From Pseudomonas sp. Fl4BN1 (lineage in GTDB: Bacteria > Pseudomonadota > Gammaproteobacteria > Pseudomonadales > Pseudomonadaceae), in the NCBI RefSeq assembly GCF_009908285.1, contig NZ_JAAARM010000002.1, forward strand, positions 62,001 through 126,000: a stretch of DNA of 64,000 nucleotides. The letters are read 5' to 3'. The position numbers and the translations under genes are program-made. This document shows, piece by piece, positions 49,414-59,050 of the stretch. Within the stretch, counting starts at the first letter, position 1. Each line of letters opens with the position of its first letter. The notes under the pieces are model-generated. The model did not search any database. It worked only from the letters and a program-made list of their open reading frames with translations, and was not told the origin of the DNA.

Positions 49414-50268
49414 TCAGTCGCCGGTGGCAACAGCCCGCTGCGGATCGGTGATCCATTCGCTCCAGGAACCGGCGTACAGGCTGCCCAAGGGGTATCCGGC
49501 CAGACACAGGGCAAACAGGTTGTGGCAGGCGGTCACGCCAGAACCGCAGTAGGCCACCAATTGCTCCGGGGAGCGGCCCGCGAGCTTCTCGGCAAAACGC
49601 TGCTTGAGCTGCTCAGGTGGCAGGAAACGCCCGTCGCTGCCCAGGTTGTCGGTGAAGGCTGCGCATTGCGCCCCGGGAATATGCCCGGCCACCGGGTCGA
49701 TAGGCTCCACTTCACCACGAAAGCGCGGCAAGCCGCGGGCATCCAGCAGGGTCAGGTCAGGCTGACCCAGGCGCCGTTGCAGGTGCTCGGCATCCAGCAA
49801 CAGGCTGTTGTCCGGCTGGCCGCTGAACTGCCCCGGCAGCGTTTCCGGTGGATCCAGGCTCAGAGGCAGGCCGGCGGCGTGCCAGGCTTTCAAGCCGCCA
49901 TCAAGAATGAACACTCCATCACGCTTGCCGAGCCAGGCCAGCAACCACCAGGCACGGGCAGCAAAAGCCCCGGGGCCATCGTCGTACAACACGATCTCGC
50001 TCTGGTTGTCGATGCCCCAGGCCTGCAAGCGCGTCACCAGTTGCGTCGGCGTCGGCAAGGGATGCCGACCGGTCACGCCCTTGCTCACCGGCCCACTGAG
50101 GTCGCGCTCCAGATCGGCAAAATGCGCCCCGGCAATATGCCCTTCGGCATAGCTGCGCTGTCCGTAATCCGGGTCCTCCAGGGCAAAGCGACAATCCAGA
50201 ATCACCAGGCCGGGTTGCTGTTTCTTCTGGTCCAGGGCTAGCGGGCTGATCAACTGCGCGAGGGGCAT
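49414..50268 (-). CDS. sseA: 3-mercaptopyruvate sulfurtransferase (SseA-like)
   Basis: Two-domain rhodanese of 284 residues. The C-terminal active-site loop CGSGVTA, with catalytic Cys241, is the form typical of mercaptopyruvate rather than thiosulfate sulfurtransferases. The non-catalytic N-terminal rhodanese domain shows LDCRFALEDPDYGQRSYAEG and AGAHFADLERDLSG. It follows the TetR gene on the minus strand by 33 bases, so the two may be cotranscribed. Confidence 0.9.
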   Translation of the reverse strand: MPLAQLISPLALDQKKQQPGLVILDCRFALEDPDYGQRSYAEGHIAGAHFADLERDLSGPVSKGVTGRHPLPTPTQLVTRLQAWGIDNQSEIVLYDDGPGAFAARAWWLLAWLGKRDGVFILDGGLKAWHAAGLPLSLDPPETLPGQFSGQPDNSLLLDAEHLQRRLGQPDLTLLDARGLPRFRGEVEPIDPVAGHIPGAQCAAFTDNLGSDGRFLPPEQLKQRFAEKLAGRSPEQLVAYCGSGVTACHNLFALCLAGYPLGSLYAGSWSEWITDPQRAVATGD

Positions 50269-50301
50269 GGCGGGCTCCTGTGAATAAGTTGGAGGTTGAT
50301 C

Positions 50302-50973
50302 CTACTGCACTTCTTCCAGGGCTTGGGCCAGGGGCACGTAAAACTCTTCGAACAGGCCATTGACTGCCTCCCGGGCCTGATCGGTAACAAACCCGGCCTC
50401 CAGCACCAACACCTGATAGACGCCGCGCTTGATCGCTTCCTCGCTCAAGTGCGTGGAGCTTTCCCGAGTGGTGCACAGAAAGCGCACCCAGGATGTGAGG
50501 ATGATCCAGGCGTTGAGGGTCAGGGATTCGATCTGCACCTTGTCCATGGCAACGATCCCGGCCTCGACGAAGCGCCCGTAGATGGCCATGCCCTGGATCA
50601 GGCAGCGCTGGGAAAAGCGCCGATAGCGCGCCGCCAGTTCGGCGTCACTGTCCAGCAGGTGTTCCAGGTCGCGGTGCAGGAAACGGTAGCGCCACATGGC
50701 CGCCAGCAGCGCCTGCAGGTAGTAGCGCTTGTCTTCGACGGTGACCGCGCGCCCGGGTGGCGGACGCAGGAAGCTGTCCACCAGGCTTTCATATTCGGCA
50801 AACAGCACGGCGATAATCGCCTGCTTGTTGGGGAAGTGGTAATACAGGTTGCCCGGAGAAATCTCCATGTGCGCCGCAATATGGTTGGTGCTGACGTTGC
50901 GTTCACCCTGCTGGTTGAAGAGCTCGAGGCTGAACTGAACGATGCGTTCGCGGGTTTTTATGCGTGGGGCCAT
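50302..50973 (-). CDS. laoR: TetR-family repressor (LaoR-like)
   Basis: TetR-family regulator of 223 residues, with the N-terminal helix-turn-helix STNHIAAHMEISPGNLYYHF at about residues 26-45 and an alpha-helical ligand domain. It is divergent from an aldehyde dehydrogenase, a small Tat protein and a GMC oxidoreductase, the same arrangement as laoR-laoCBA in P. aeruginosa (long-chain alcohol oxidation). A perfect palindrome overlapping the laoC promoter is its likely binding site. The assignment rests on gene order and family. Confidence 0.82.
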   Translation of the reverse strand: MAPRIKTRERIVQFSLELFNQQGERNVSTNHIAAHMEISPGNLYYHFPNKQAIIAVLFAEYESLVDSFLRPPPGRAVTVEDKRYYLQALLAAMWRYRFLHRDLEHLLDSDAELAARYRRFSQRCLIQGMAIYGRFVEAGIVAMDKVQIESLTLNAWIILTSWVRFLCTTRESSTHLSEEAIKRGVYQVLVLEAGFVTDQAREAVNGLFEEFYVPLAQALEEVQ

Positions 50974-51057
50974 GGGCTTGGGCTTTAATCAGAAGGCTGG
51001 CGTGCATCTTACGGTCTATCCCCCTGGGGATAAATCACGAGCGGCACAGGATGGCAA

Positions 51058-51086
51058 TTGACAATTTAGAGCATAAGCTCTAAAAA
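51058..51086 (+). promoter_or_regulatory. laoC promoter overlapped by a perfect 20-bp palindrome
   Basis: TTGACA (51058-51063) and TAAAAA (51081-51086) are 17 bases apart. The sequence TTTAGAGCATAAGCTCTAAA (51065-51084) is a palindrome with 8-bp perfect arms that covers the spacer and most of the -10 element. A repressor bound there would block RNA polymerase; the adjacent TetR protein is the obvious candidate. Confidence 0.75.
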
Positions 51087-51117
51087 CTAGCCAGCCAATA
51101 AAAACCGGAGCCCGTCC

Positions 51118-52548
51118 ATGTCTGCCGACATCGCTTACCTGCAGGATTCCCTTCAGCAACAGGACGCGCTACTGGAGCTGTTCGAAGCTCAACGCCGGGC
51201 CTTTGCCGCCCATCCGATGCCGCCTGCCGCGCAACGCCTGCAATGGCTCAAGTCATTGCAGGACTTGCTGAACAGCGAACGCCAGGCGCTGATCGACGCC
51301 ATCAGCCAGGACTTCAGCAACCGCAGCGCCGACGAAACCCTGCTGGCAGAACTGATGCCGAGCCTGCATGGCATCCACTACGCGCGCAAACACCTGAAGG
51401 GCTGGATGAAGCCGTCGCGCCGCGCCGTGGGCCTGGCCTTCCAGCCGGCCTCGGCCAAGGTGGTCTATCAACCGCTGGGGGTGGTGGGCGTCATCGTGCC
51501 GTGGAACTACCCGCTGTACCTGTGCATGGGCCCGCTGGTGGGTGCGCTTGCCGCTGGTAATCGGGTGATGCTCAAGCTCAGCGAATCGACCCCGGCCACC
51601 GGCCAACTGCTGAAGCAGCTGCTGGCCCGGGTGTTCCCCGAGGACCTGGTGTGCGTGGTGCTCGGCGAGGCCGAAGTCGGCATGGCCTTCTCCAAGCTGC
51701 GCTTCGATCACCTGCTGTTCACCGGCGCCACCAGCATCGGCAAGCACGTGATGCGCGCCGCGGCAGAGAACCTGACCCCGGTGACCCTGGAGTTGGGCGG
51801 CAAGTCCCCGGCCATTGTCTCCAACACCGTGCCCCTGAAGGACGCCGCCGAACGCATCGCCTTCGGCAAGACCATGAATGCCGGGCAAACCTGCGTTGCT
51901 CCGGACTACGTACTGGTGCCGGAAGAGCGCGTCGGTTCATTTGTCGAAGCCTATCGCCAGGCCGTGCGCAGCTTCTTCCCGACCCTGGCCGACAACCCCG
52001 ACTACACCGCGATCATCAACCAGCGCCAGTTGGTACGACTCAACAGCTACCTGAGCGACGCCACCAGCAAGGGTGCGCTGCTGGTACCGCTGTTCGAGCA
52101 GAGCCAGGAACGGCGCCTGGGCCATAGCCTGCTGCTGAATGTCAGCGACGATATGACCGTGATGCAGGACGAGATCTTCGGCCCGATCCTGCCCATCGTG
52201 CCCTACAAGACCCTGGACCAGGCCTTTGCCTACATCACCCAGCGACCGCGGCCGCTGGCGCTGTACTACTTCGGTTATGACAAGGCCGAGCAACAAAGGG
52301 TGCTCGACGAAACCCACTCCGGCGGCGTGTGCCTCAACGACACCCTGCTGCACGTAGCCCAGGACGACCTGCCGTTTGGCGGGATCGGCCCTTCCGGCAT
52401 GGGTCACTACCATGGTCACGAAGGTTTCCTGACCTTCAGCAAGGCCAAAGGGGTATTCATCAAGCAGCGCTTCAACGCCGCCCGCCTGATCTACCCGCCT
52501 TATGGAAAATCGATCCAGAAACTCATCCAGAAGCTGTTCATTCGTTAA
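51118..52548 (+). CDS. laoC: Long-chain/coniferyl aldehyde dehydrogenase (LaoC-like)
   Basis: NAD(P)-dependent aldehyde dehydrogenase of 476 residues, often annotated as coniferyl aldehyde dehydrogenase. The cofactor motif VIVPWNYPLYL, the general-base glutamate in TLELGGKSP and the nucleophilic cysteine in NAGQTCVAPDY are present. The C-terminal GPSGMGHYHGHEGF and a basic, hydrophobic tail (IYPPYGKSIQKLIQKLF) resemble membrane-associated fatty aldehyde dehydrogenases. It would oxidise the aldehyde made by the GMC enzyme encoded downstream. Confidence 0.88.
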   Translation: MSADIAYLQDSLQQQDALLELFEAQRRAFAAHPMPPAAQRLQWLKSLQDLLNSERQALIDAISQDFSNRSADETLLAELMPSLHGIHYARKHLKGWMKPSRRAVGLAFQPASAKVVYQPLGVVGVIVPWNYPLYLCMGPLVGALAAGNRVMLKLSESTPATGQLLKQLLARVFPEDLVCVVLGEAEVGMAFSKLRFDHLLFTGATSIGKHVMRAAAENLTPVTLELGGKSPAIVSNTVPLKDAAERIAFGKTMNAGQTCVAPDYVLVPEERVGSFVEAYRQAVRSFFPTLADNPDYTAIINQRQLVRLNSYLSDATSKGALLVPLFEQSQERRLGHSLLLNVSDDMTVMQDEIFGPILPIVPYKTLDQAFAYITQRPRPLALYYFGYDKAEQQRVLDETHSGGVCLNDTLLHVAQDDLPFGGIGPSGMGHYHGHEGFLTFSKAKGVFIKQRFNAARLIYPPYGKSIQKLIQKLFIR

Positions 52549-52575
52549 CCAGTACATCGCCGGGTAATAACAATA

Positions 52576-53121
52576 ATGACCCCTAGCCTGTCTGAAACAC
52601 CTGCGCTGTCACGGCGCGGCCTGCTGAAAATCGGCCTCTGCGCCAGCGCTTTCCTGGCTACCGCCGGGCTCGGCGCGAGCCTCAGCGGTTGCTCCGCCAG
52701 TACTCCTGCCAGCGGTTTTGCCCTGCTGCGCAGCAATGACCTGCCGTTCCTGAGGGCGCTGATCCCGGTGATGCTCGAAGGGTCGGTGGCCGCGGGCAAG
52801 ATGCCCGCTGCCGTCGCCGGTACCCTGGCCAACCTCGACAACGCGCTCAATCACCTGTCGCCGGAAATGTTCAAGCTCACTCAGCAGTTGTTCGATGTGC
52901 TCGGCATGGCGGTGACTCGCGGCCCGCTGACGGGGATCTGGGGCAGTTGGGAAAACGCCAGCGCGGACGACATCCGCAACTTCCTCAGCCGCTGGGAAAA
53001 CAGCTACCTGTCCCTGCTGCGCATGGGCCATGCCTCATTGCTGCAACTGGTGATGATGGCCTGGTACACCCGCGCCGAATCCTGGGCCCATTGCGGCTAT
53101 CCCGGGCCACCCAAGGTCTGA
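52576..53121 (+). CDS. laoB: Small Tat-exported accessory protein (LaoB-like)
   Basis: Protein of 181 residues with a twin-arginine signal, SRRGLLKIG at residues 12-20, followed by a hydrophobic stretch and a lipobox-like LSGC at about residues 37-40. It may therefore be a Tat-exported lipoprotein. The mature part is helical and resembles the small subunit of membrane sugar/alcohol dehydrogenases. In P. aeruginosa LaoB is needed for the LaoA alcohol dehydrogenase. It follows laoC by 28 bases. Confidence 0.8.
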   Translation: MTPSLSETPALSRRGLLKIGLCASAFLATAGLGASLSGCSASTPASGFALLRSNDLPFLRALIPVMLEGSVAAGKMPAAVAGTLANLDNALNHLSPEMFKLTQQLFDVLGMAVTRGPLTGIWGSWENASADDIRNFLSRWENSYLSLLRMGHASLLQLVMMAWYTRAESWAHCGYPGPPKV

Positions 53122-53177
53122 TCCGTATAGCCACTGGCGCAGGTTCCAAGGACTGCAAGAGCCCTGCTCCTTCGCAG

Positions 53178-53203
53178 GCCATCGCAGCCTGCGGCGGCTA
53201 CAG
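53178..53203. repeat. Fragment of a second repeat family
   Basis: The segment CATCGCAGCCTGCGGCGGCT plus ACAG resembles a different Pseudomonas intergenic repeat, rich in GCAGCCTGCGGC, rather than the GTAGGAGC REP. It lies in the 123-base gap between laoB and laoA and may form a weak hairpin (GCAGCCTGC). The repeat-family assignment is from memory of similar sequences. Confidence 0.4.
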
Positions 53204-53244
53204 TGCATTTGCGCCATGCCATCAATAACAAGAGAGCACCGAAT

Positions 53245-54840
53245 ATGCCCGTACCTGATCTGTTCCGCGAAGGCCTGAACCGTGGCTGGAAAACCTACAA
53301 CGGCTCGCAGCTGGAGCAGGACCTGACCCTGGAAGCCGATGTCGCCATCATCGGCAGCGGTGCCGGGGGTGGCACTACCGCCGAGATCCTCAGCGCCGCG
53401 GGCTACAAGGTGCTGCTGATCGAGGAAGGCCCGCTGAAGACCAGCGACGACTTCAAGATGCTCGAGGACCAGGCCTACACCAGCCTCTATCAGGAAGGCA
53501 TCGGGCGCATGAGCAAGGACGGCGCCATCACCATCCTCCAAGGCCGCGCCGTGGGCGGCACCACCTTGATCAACTGGACCTCGAGCTTTCGTACCCCCGA
53601 CCCGACGCTGCAACACTGGGCCCGGGAACACGGAGTGGTGGGTCACAGCTCGACCGAGATGGCACCCTGGTTCGAGAAAATGGAGCAACGCCTGGGGGTC
53701 GCACCTTGGGCCATGCCACCCAACGCCAACAACGATGTGATCCGCAAGGGCTGTGAAACCCTGGGCTACAGCTGGCACGTGATTCCACGCAATGTGCGCG
53801 GCTGCTGGAACCTGGGCTACTGCGGCCTGGGCTGCCCGACCAACGCCAAGCAGTCGATGCTGGTGACCACCATCCCGGCGACCCTGGAGAAAGGCGGCGA
53901 GCTGCTGTACCTGGCCCGGGCCGATCGCCTGCAGTTCAAGGACGACAAGATCACCAGCCTGCAATGCGTGGCCATGGACGCCCGTTGCGTAGCCCCTACC
54001 GGACGCACGATCACGGTCAAGGCCAAGCATTACGTGCTGGCAGGTGGCGGTATCAACAGCCCCGCCCTGCTATTGCGCTCCGATGCCCCGGACCCGCACT
54101 CGCGCCTGGGCAAGCGCACCTTCCTGCACTTGGTGAACTTCTCTGCCGGGCAGTTCGATGAGGTGATCAACCCCTTCTACGGCGCGCCGCAGTCGATCTA
54201 CTCCGACCATTTCCAATGGCAGGACGGCACCACCGGCAAGATGTCCTACAAACTCGAAGTACCGCCGTTGCAACCGGCCCTGGCCAGCACCCTGCTGGGT
54301 GGTTTCGGGCCGCAGAGCGGGTTGTCCATGGAACAACTGCCCCATACCCACGCCATGATCGCCCTGCTGCGGGACGGTTTTCATCCCGACAGCATCGGCG
54401 GCAGCGTCGAGCTGCGCGGCGACGGTACGCCGGTACTCGACTATCAGGTCTCGCCCTACGCCTGGGATGGCCTGCGCCGGGCGTTCCACAGCATGGCGGA
54501 GATCCAGTTCGCCGGCGGTGCCAAGGCAGTCAAGCCGCTGCACAGCGACTCCCGTTTCGCCAAGACCCTCAGCGAGGCCCGCGCGCAGATCGACGGCCTG
54601 GACCTGGCGCTGTACCGCACCCGCCTGGGCAGCGCCCACGTGATGGGCGGCTGTGCCATGGGCGAAGATCCGAAAAACGCGGTGACCGACAGCCTCGGGC
54701 GCCATCATCAACTGCACAATCTGTCGATTCACGACGGCTCGCTGTTCCCCACCAGCATCGGCGCCAACCCGCAGCTGTCGGTGTACGGCTTGACGGCACA
54801 GCTGGCCACAGCCCTGGCAGAGCGCTTGAAAACGGTGTGA
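53245..54840 (+). CDS. laoA: GMC-family alcohol dehydrogenase (LaoA-like)
   Basis: FAD-dependent GMC oxidoreductase of 531 residues. The dinucleotide motif IIGSGAGGGTTAEIL is at residues 35-49, the GMC signature segment GRAVGGTTLINW near residue 100, and the C-terminal HVMGGCAMG and ANPQLSVYGL are present. A cysteine cluster (RGCWNLGYCGLGCP) is typical of this subgroup. No signal peptide is seen, so export might depend on the Tat signal of LaoB. Its role is oxidation of long-chain alcohols, inferred from P. aeruginosa LaoA. The ATG at 53245 is preferred. Confidence 0.87.
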   Translation: MPVPDLFREGLNRGWKTYNGSQLEQDLTLEADVAIIGSGAGGGTTAEILSAAGYKVLLIEEGPLKTSDDFKMLEDQAYTSLYQEGIGRMSKDGAITILQGRAVGGTTLINWTSSFRTPDPTLQHWAREHGVVGHSSTEMAPWFEKMEQRLGVAPWAMPPNANNDVIRKGCETLGYSWHVIPRNVRGCWNLGYCGLGCPTNAKQSMLVTTIPATLEKGGELLYLARADRLQFKDDKITSLQCVAMDARCVAPTGRTITVKAKHYVLAGGGINSPALLLRSDAPDPHSRLGKRTFLHLVNFSAGQFDEVINPFYGAPQSIYSDHFQWQDGTTGKMSYKLEVPPLQPALASTLLGGFGPQSGLSMEQLPHTHAMIALLRDGFHPDSIGGSVELRGDGTPVLDYQVSPYAWDGLRRAFHSMAEIQFAGGAKAVKPLHSDSRFAKTLSEARAQIDGLDLALYRTRLGSAHVMGGCAMGEDPKNAVTDSLGRHHQLHNLSIHDGSLFPTSIGANPQLSVYGLTAQLATALAERLKTV

Positions 54841-54883
54841 AAAAGCGGGGTATTTTCGTCGTCTATCGTGCTTTCTTCCCTAA

Positions 54884-55821
<938 letters not shown>

Positions 55822-55849
55822 GTAGAGAGGGAGCGCCTATTCCGGCGCT

Positions 55850-55923
55850 TTCGCCCGCAAGCCGGCTCCTATGGGGCAATCCGTTATAGGAGCGACCGGG
55901 CGGCGTGCTGCTTGCCGGCGAAG
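55850..55923. repeat. REP doublet with insert-bearing right half
   Basis: Inverted REP-like halves between the convergent ferredoxin and mutM genes. The right half reads TAGGAGCGACCGGGCGGCGT and then GCTGCTTGCCGGCGAAG, with the same CCGGGCGGCGT insert as the REP at 35947-36025. It ends five bases from the mutM stop. Confidence 0.78.
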
Positions 55924-55927
55924 CTTT

Positions 55928-56740
55928 TCAGCTCTGGCAACGTGGGCAGAAGACACTGGCACGCTGACCCAGCTTGACCTCGCGCAGTTCCGTGCCGCAG
56001 ACCTTGCAATGCTCATAGCCGCGGCCGTAGACGAACAGTTCCTGCTGGAAATAGCCTGGCTGACCATCACCCCCGATAAAATCGCGCAAAGTGGTGCCGC
56101 CGCGCTCGATGGCGGCGGCCAGAATCCGTTTGATCTCGATCGCCAGCTTCAGATAACGCGCCCGGGAAATGCCCTTGGCTTCGCGGCGCGGGTCGATGCC
56201 CGCAGCGAACAGCGCTTCGGTCGCATAGATGTTGCCCACCCCCACCACCACCGCGTTGTCCATGATGAACGGCTTGACCGCCATGGAGCGCCCCCGGGAC
56301 AGCTGGAACAGGCGCTCGCCATCGAATAGGTCGGTCAGCGGTTCCGGCCCCAGGCGTATCAACAGCTCATGATTCAGTGGGTCGTGGCTCCAGAGCATGG
56401 CGCCAAAGCGGCGCGGGTCCGTGTAGCGCAGGGCCAGCCCCGACTCCAGTTCGATGTCCACATGTTCGTGCTTGGCCGCCGGCAGGCCGGCCTCCACCAG
56501 GCGCAGATTGCCCGACATGCCCAAGTGGCTGATCAAGGTGCCAACTTCAGCGTTGATCAACAGGTACTTGGCCCGCCGGTCTACCTTCACGATGCGCTGC
56601 CCGGACAGGCGCACATCCAGGTCCTCGGGGATCGGCCAGCGCAGGCGCCGCTCGCGGACGATGACCCGACTGACCTTCTGGCCTTCCAGGTGCGGCGCGA
56701 TCCCGCGCCGGGTGGTTTCGACTTCCGGTAACTCAGGCAT
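55928..56740 (-). CDS. mutM: Formamidopyrimidine-DNA glycosylase MutM (Fpg)
   Basis: Base-excision repair enzyme for 8-oxoguanine and formamidopyrimidines. After removal of Met the protein begins PELPEVE, with catalytic Pro2 and Glu3. The lysine of the beta-hairpin is seen in RRAKYLL, and the C-terminal zinc finger is CKVCG...FCPRC. Length is 270 residues. It lies 33 bases downstream of the HDOD gene on the same strand. Confidence 0.97.
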   Translation of the reverse strand: MPELPEVETTRRGIAPHLEGQKVSRVIVRERRLRWPIPEDLDVRLSGQRIVKVDRRAKYLLINAEVGTLISHLGMSGNLRLVEAGLPAAKHEHVDIELESGLALRYTDPRRFGAMLWSHDPLNHELLIRLGPEPLTDLFDGERLFQLSRGRSMAVKPFIMDNAVVVGVGNIYATEALFAAGIDPRREAKGISRARYLKLAIEIKRILAAAIERGGTTLRDFIGGDGQPGYFQQELFVYGRGYEHCKVCGTELREVKLGQRASVFCPRCQS

Positions 56741-56773
56741 CTTCGCCCCTGGCACTCATCGCGACATGAACAA

Positions 56774-57640
56774 TCAGTGTGCGCCCAATTCGCGCACGGT
56801 TTCCTTGAGGCTCTCGAAGTCGTAATCCGACAGGCCGACATAGTCGAGAATCAGATGGCCAATGCTGTTCCATTCATGGTCTTCGACCTGGTTGCCCAGC
56901 ACCCGGTAGGAAGCACAGATGTGCTCGGCCATCTTCAGGATCGCCAGCAGGTTCTTCAACTGGCTGTTGCGCGACGACTCGTCGCTGAAGATCGCCAAGG
57001 CATTGTGGTGATTGGCAATGGCGTTGGTCACGTGCTCCGGCAAACGCCAGGACTTGGCCGTGTAGTAACCGACCACCGCATGGTTGGTATTGAACGCATG
57101 GTTTTCCGTGTCCACCACCCGCCGCTCCGGCCCCGCGTCGCCGTAGGCCTCCTCCAGTACTGCCATGTAGTTGGGGAAGCGCTTGAGCATCAGCGGCACC
57201 CCACAATCGTGGAACAGCCCCAGCGCATAGGCTTCATCGACCGCCTGGGAGCCGGTGCGCTTGGCCAGAGTCAGACAGGTCATGGCCACGTCCTGGGCGG
57301 TGTCCCAGAAGCGGTTGAGGGTGACGATGGTTTCGTCGCTCATCTCGCCCTTGATCGACTGCGCGTTGATCAGGTTGATGATCGAACGGCTGCCCAGCAG
57401 GTTCACCGCACGCTGGATCGAGGCGATCTTGTTGCTCAGGCCGTAATACGGCGAGTTGACGATCTTCAGCAGTGCGCCGGACAGGCCCGGGTCCTGGGAT
57501 ATCAGCTTGGCAATCACTTCCAGGTCGGGGTCGGGCATGTACTGCTCCATCTGCAAATCCACCATGATTTGCGGTTGGGGCGGCACGCTGATGCCTTGCA
57601 AGGCCTGTTGAATCTGTTCGGCTGATAGCTCTTGGGACAT
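56774..57640 (-). CDS. HDOD domain protein
   Basis: Cytoplasmic signalling protein of 288 residues consisting mainly of one HDOD domain. The domain runs from PPQPQIMVDLQ through ISQDPGLSGALLKIVNSPYYG and IQRAVNLLGSRSIINLI to the HD-like core (GLFHDCGVPLML; NHAVVGYYTAKSWRLP). HDOD proteins are related to HD phosphohydrolases but usually lack full metal ligands and act in regulation of motility, virulence or the cell cycle. Its partner is unknown. It probably shares a transcript with mutM. Confidence 0.88.
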   Translation of the reverse strand: MSQELSAEQIQQALQGISVPPQPQIMVDLQMEQYMPDPDLEVIAKLISQDPGLSGALLKIVNSPYYGLSNKIASIQRAVNLLGSRSIINLINAQSIKGEMSDETIVTLNRFWDTAQDVAMTCLTLAKRTGSQAVDEAYALGLFHDCGVPLMLKRFPNYMAVLEEAYGDAGPERRVVDTENHAFNTNHAVVGYYTAKSWRLPEHVTNAIANHHNALAIFSDESSRNSQLKNLLAILKMAEHICASYRVLGNQVEDHEWNSIGHLILDYVGLSDYDFESLKETVRELGAH

Positions 57641-57768
57641 AAGTACACACTCTGGGTCAGGCGGCGATTCTAACCTTTAATGCGCCGATGTTGGCCAAAC
57701 GGACAGGAACTTTACCCTGCACTGCTGGCCGCAGGTCCATTGGCCATCGCTGAAGTCTCGCGACGGGG

Positions 57769-57774
57769 TATAAT
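57769..57774 (+). promoter_or_regulatory. -10 element upstream of the RlmI-like gene
   Basis: A perfect TATAAT 26 bases upstream of the ATG, in the divergent gap with the HDOD gene. The -35 region is weak (ATCGCT at 17 bases). A candidate only. Confidence 0.4.
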
Positions 57775-57800
57775 CGCGCCCTTTTTTCCGGAGCGACGTC

Positions 57801-58997
57801 ATGTCCCTGCCAAGCCTGCGCCTCAAAGCCAACGCCGATCGCCGCCTGCGCGCCGGCCACCTGTGGGTCTACAGCAACGAAATCGATGTAGCCGCCACCC
57901 CTCTGCACGGCTTCAAGGCAGGCGACCAGGCGGTACTGGAAGCCGCCGGCGGCAAGCCCCTGGGCATCGTCGCGATGAGCCCGAACAACCTGATCTGCGC
58001 GCGCCTGCTGTCTCGCGACATCAAGCTGCCCCTGGACAAGTCACTGCTGGTGCACCGCCTGAACGTCGCCCTGTCCCTGCGCGAGCGCCTGTTCGACAAG
58101 CCGTTCTACCGCTTGGTGTACGGCGACTCCGACCTGCTGCCAGGCCTGGTTGTCGACCGTTTCGGTGACATCCTGGTGGTGCAGATCGCCTCGGCGACCA
58201 TGGAAGCTCATAAAGAAGACGTGATCGCGGCCCTGACCCAGGTGCTCAAGCCCAGCGGCATCCTGTTCAAGAACGACTCCGCGGCGCGCGATGCCGAAGG
58301 CCTCAACCGCTACGTGGAAACCGTGTTCGGCCTGGTGCCGGAGTGGGTTGCCCTGGAAGAAAACGGCGTGAAGTTCGAAGCCCCGGTGATCCAAGGCCAG
58401 AAAACCGGCTGGTTCTACGACCACCGCATGAACCGCGCCCGCCTGGCCCCTTATGCCAAGGGCAAGCGCGTACTCGACCTGTACAGCTACATCGGCGGCT
58501 GGGGCGTACAAGCCGCGGCCTTCGGCGCCAGTGAAGTGTTCTGCGTCGATGCCTCGGCCTTCGCCCTCGATGGCGTAGAGCGTAACGCCGCGCTGAACGG
58601 CTTCGCGGAAAAAATGACCTGCATCGAAGGCGACGTCTTCGAAGCGCTGAAAGAGCTGAAGGCCAGCGAAGAGCGCTTCGACGTGATCGTTGCCGATCCA
58701 CCGGCCTTCATCAAACGCAAAAAAGACATGAAGAACGGCGAAGGCGCCTACCGCCGCCTGAACGAGCAAGCCATGCGCCTGCTGAGCAAGGACGGGATCC
58801 TGGTCAGTGCTTCGTGCTCCATGCACCTGCCGGAAGACGACCTGCAGAACATCCTGCTGACCAGCGCCCGCCATCTGGACCGCAATATCCAGATGCTCGA
58901 GCGTGGCGGCCAGGGCCCGGACCACCCGGTGCACCCGGCCATCGCGGAAACCCGCTACATCAAGAGCATCACCTGCCGCCTGCTGCCGAACAGCTGA
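57801..58997 (+). CDS. Class I SAM-dependent rRNA methyltransferase (RlmI-like)
   Basis: Predicted 23S rRNA cytosine-5 methyltransferase of the RlmI/YccW group, 398 residues. An N-terminal PUA domain (LRAGHLWVYSNEID near residues 17-30) is followed by the EEHD-like middle domain. The Rossmann domain has motif I VLDLYSYIGGWGVQAA, the SAM acid in VFCVDASAFAL, catalytic motif IV in VIVADPPAFIK and motif VI LVSASCSMHL with a cysteine. GGAG lies before the ATG. The exact target base is not certain. Confidence 0.9.
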   Translation: MSLPSLRLKANADRRLRAGHLWVYSNEIDVAATPLHGFKAGDQAVLEAAGGKPLGIVAMSPNNLICARLLSRDIKLPLDKSLLVHRLNVALSLRERLFDKPFYRLVYGDSDLLPGLVVDRFGDILVVQIASATMEAHKEDVIAALTQVLKPSGILFKNDSAARDAEGLNRYVETVFGLVPEWVALEENGVKFEAPVIQGQKTGWFYDHRMNRARLAPYAKGKRVLDLYSYIGGWGVQAAAFGASEVFCVDASAFALDGVERNAALNGFAEKMTCIEGDVFEALKELKASEERFDVIVADPPAFIKRKKDMKNGEGAYRRLNEQAMRLLSKDGILVSASCSMHLPEDDLQNILLTSARHLDRNIQMLERGGQGPDHPVHPAIAETRYIKSITCRLLPNS

Positions 58998-59010
58998 GTG
59001 CAGTGAACAG

Positions 59011-59043
59011 AAAAATCCCGGCCATGTGCCGGGATTTTTGTTT
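59011..59043. terminator. Bidirectional terminator after the RlmI-like gene
   Basis: AAAAATCCCGGC (59011-59022) pairs with GCCGGGATTTTT (59028-59039) around a 5-base loop and is flanked by T residues on both strands. It separates convergent genes. Confidence 0.92.
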
Positions 59044-59050
59044 CAGCCAA

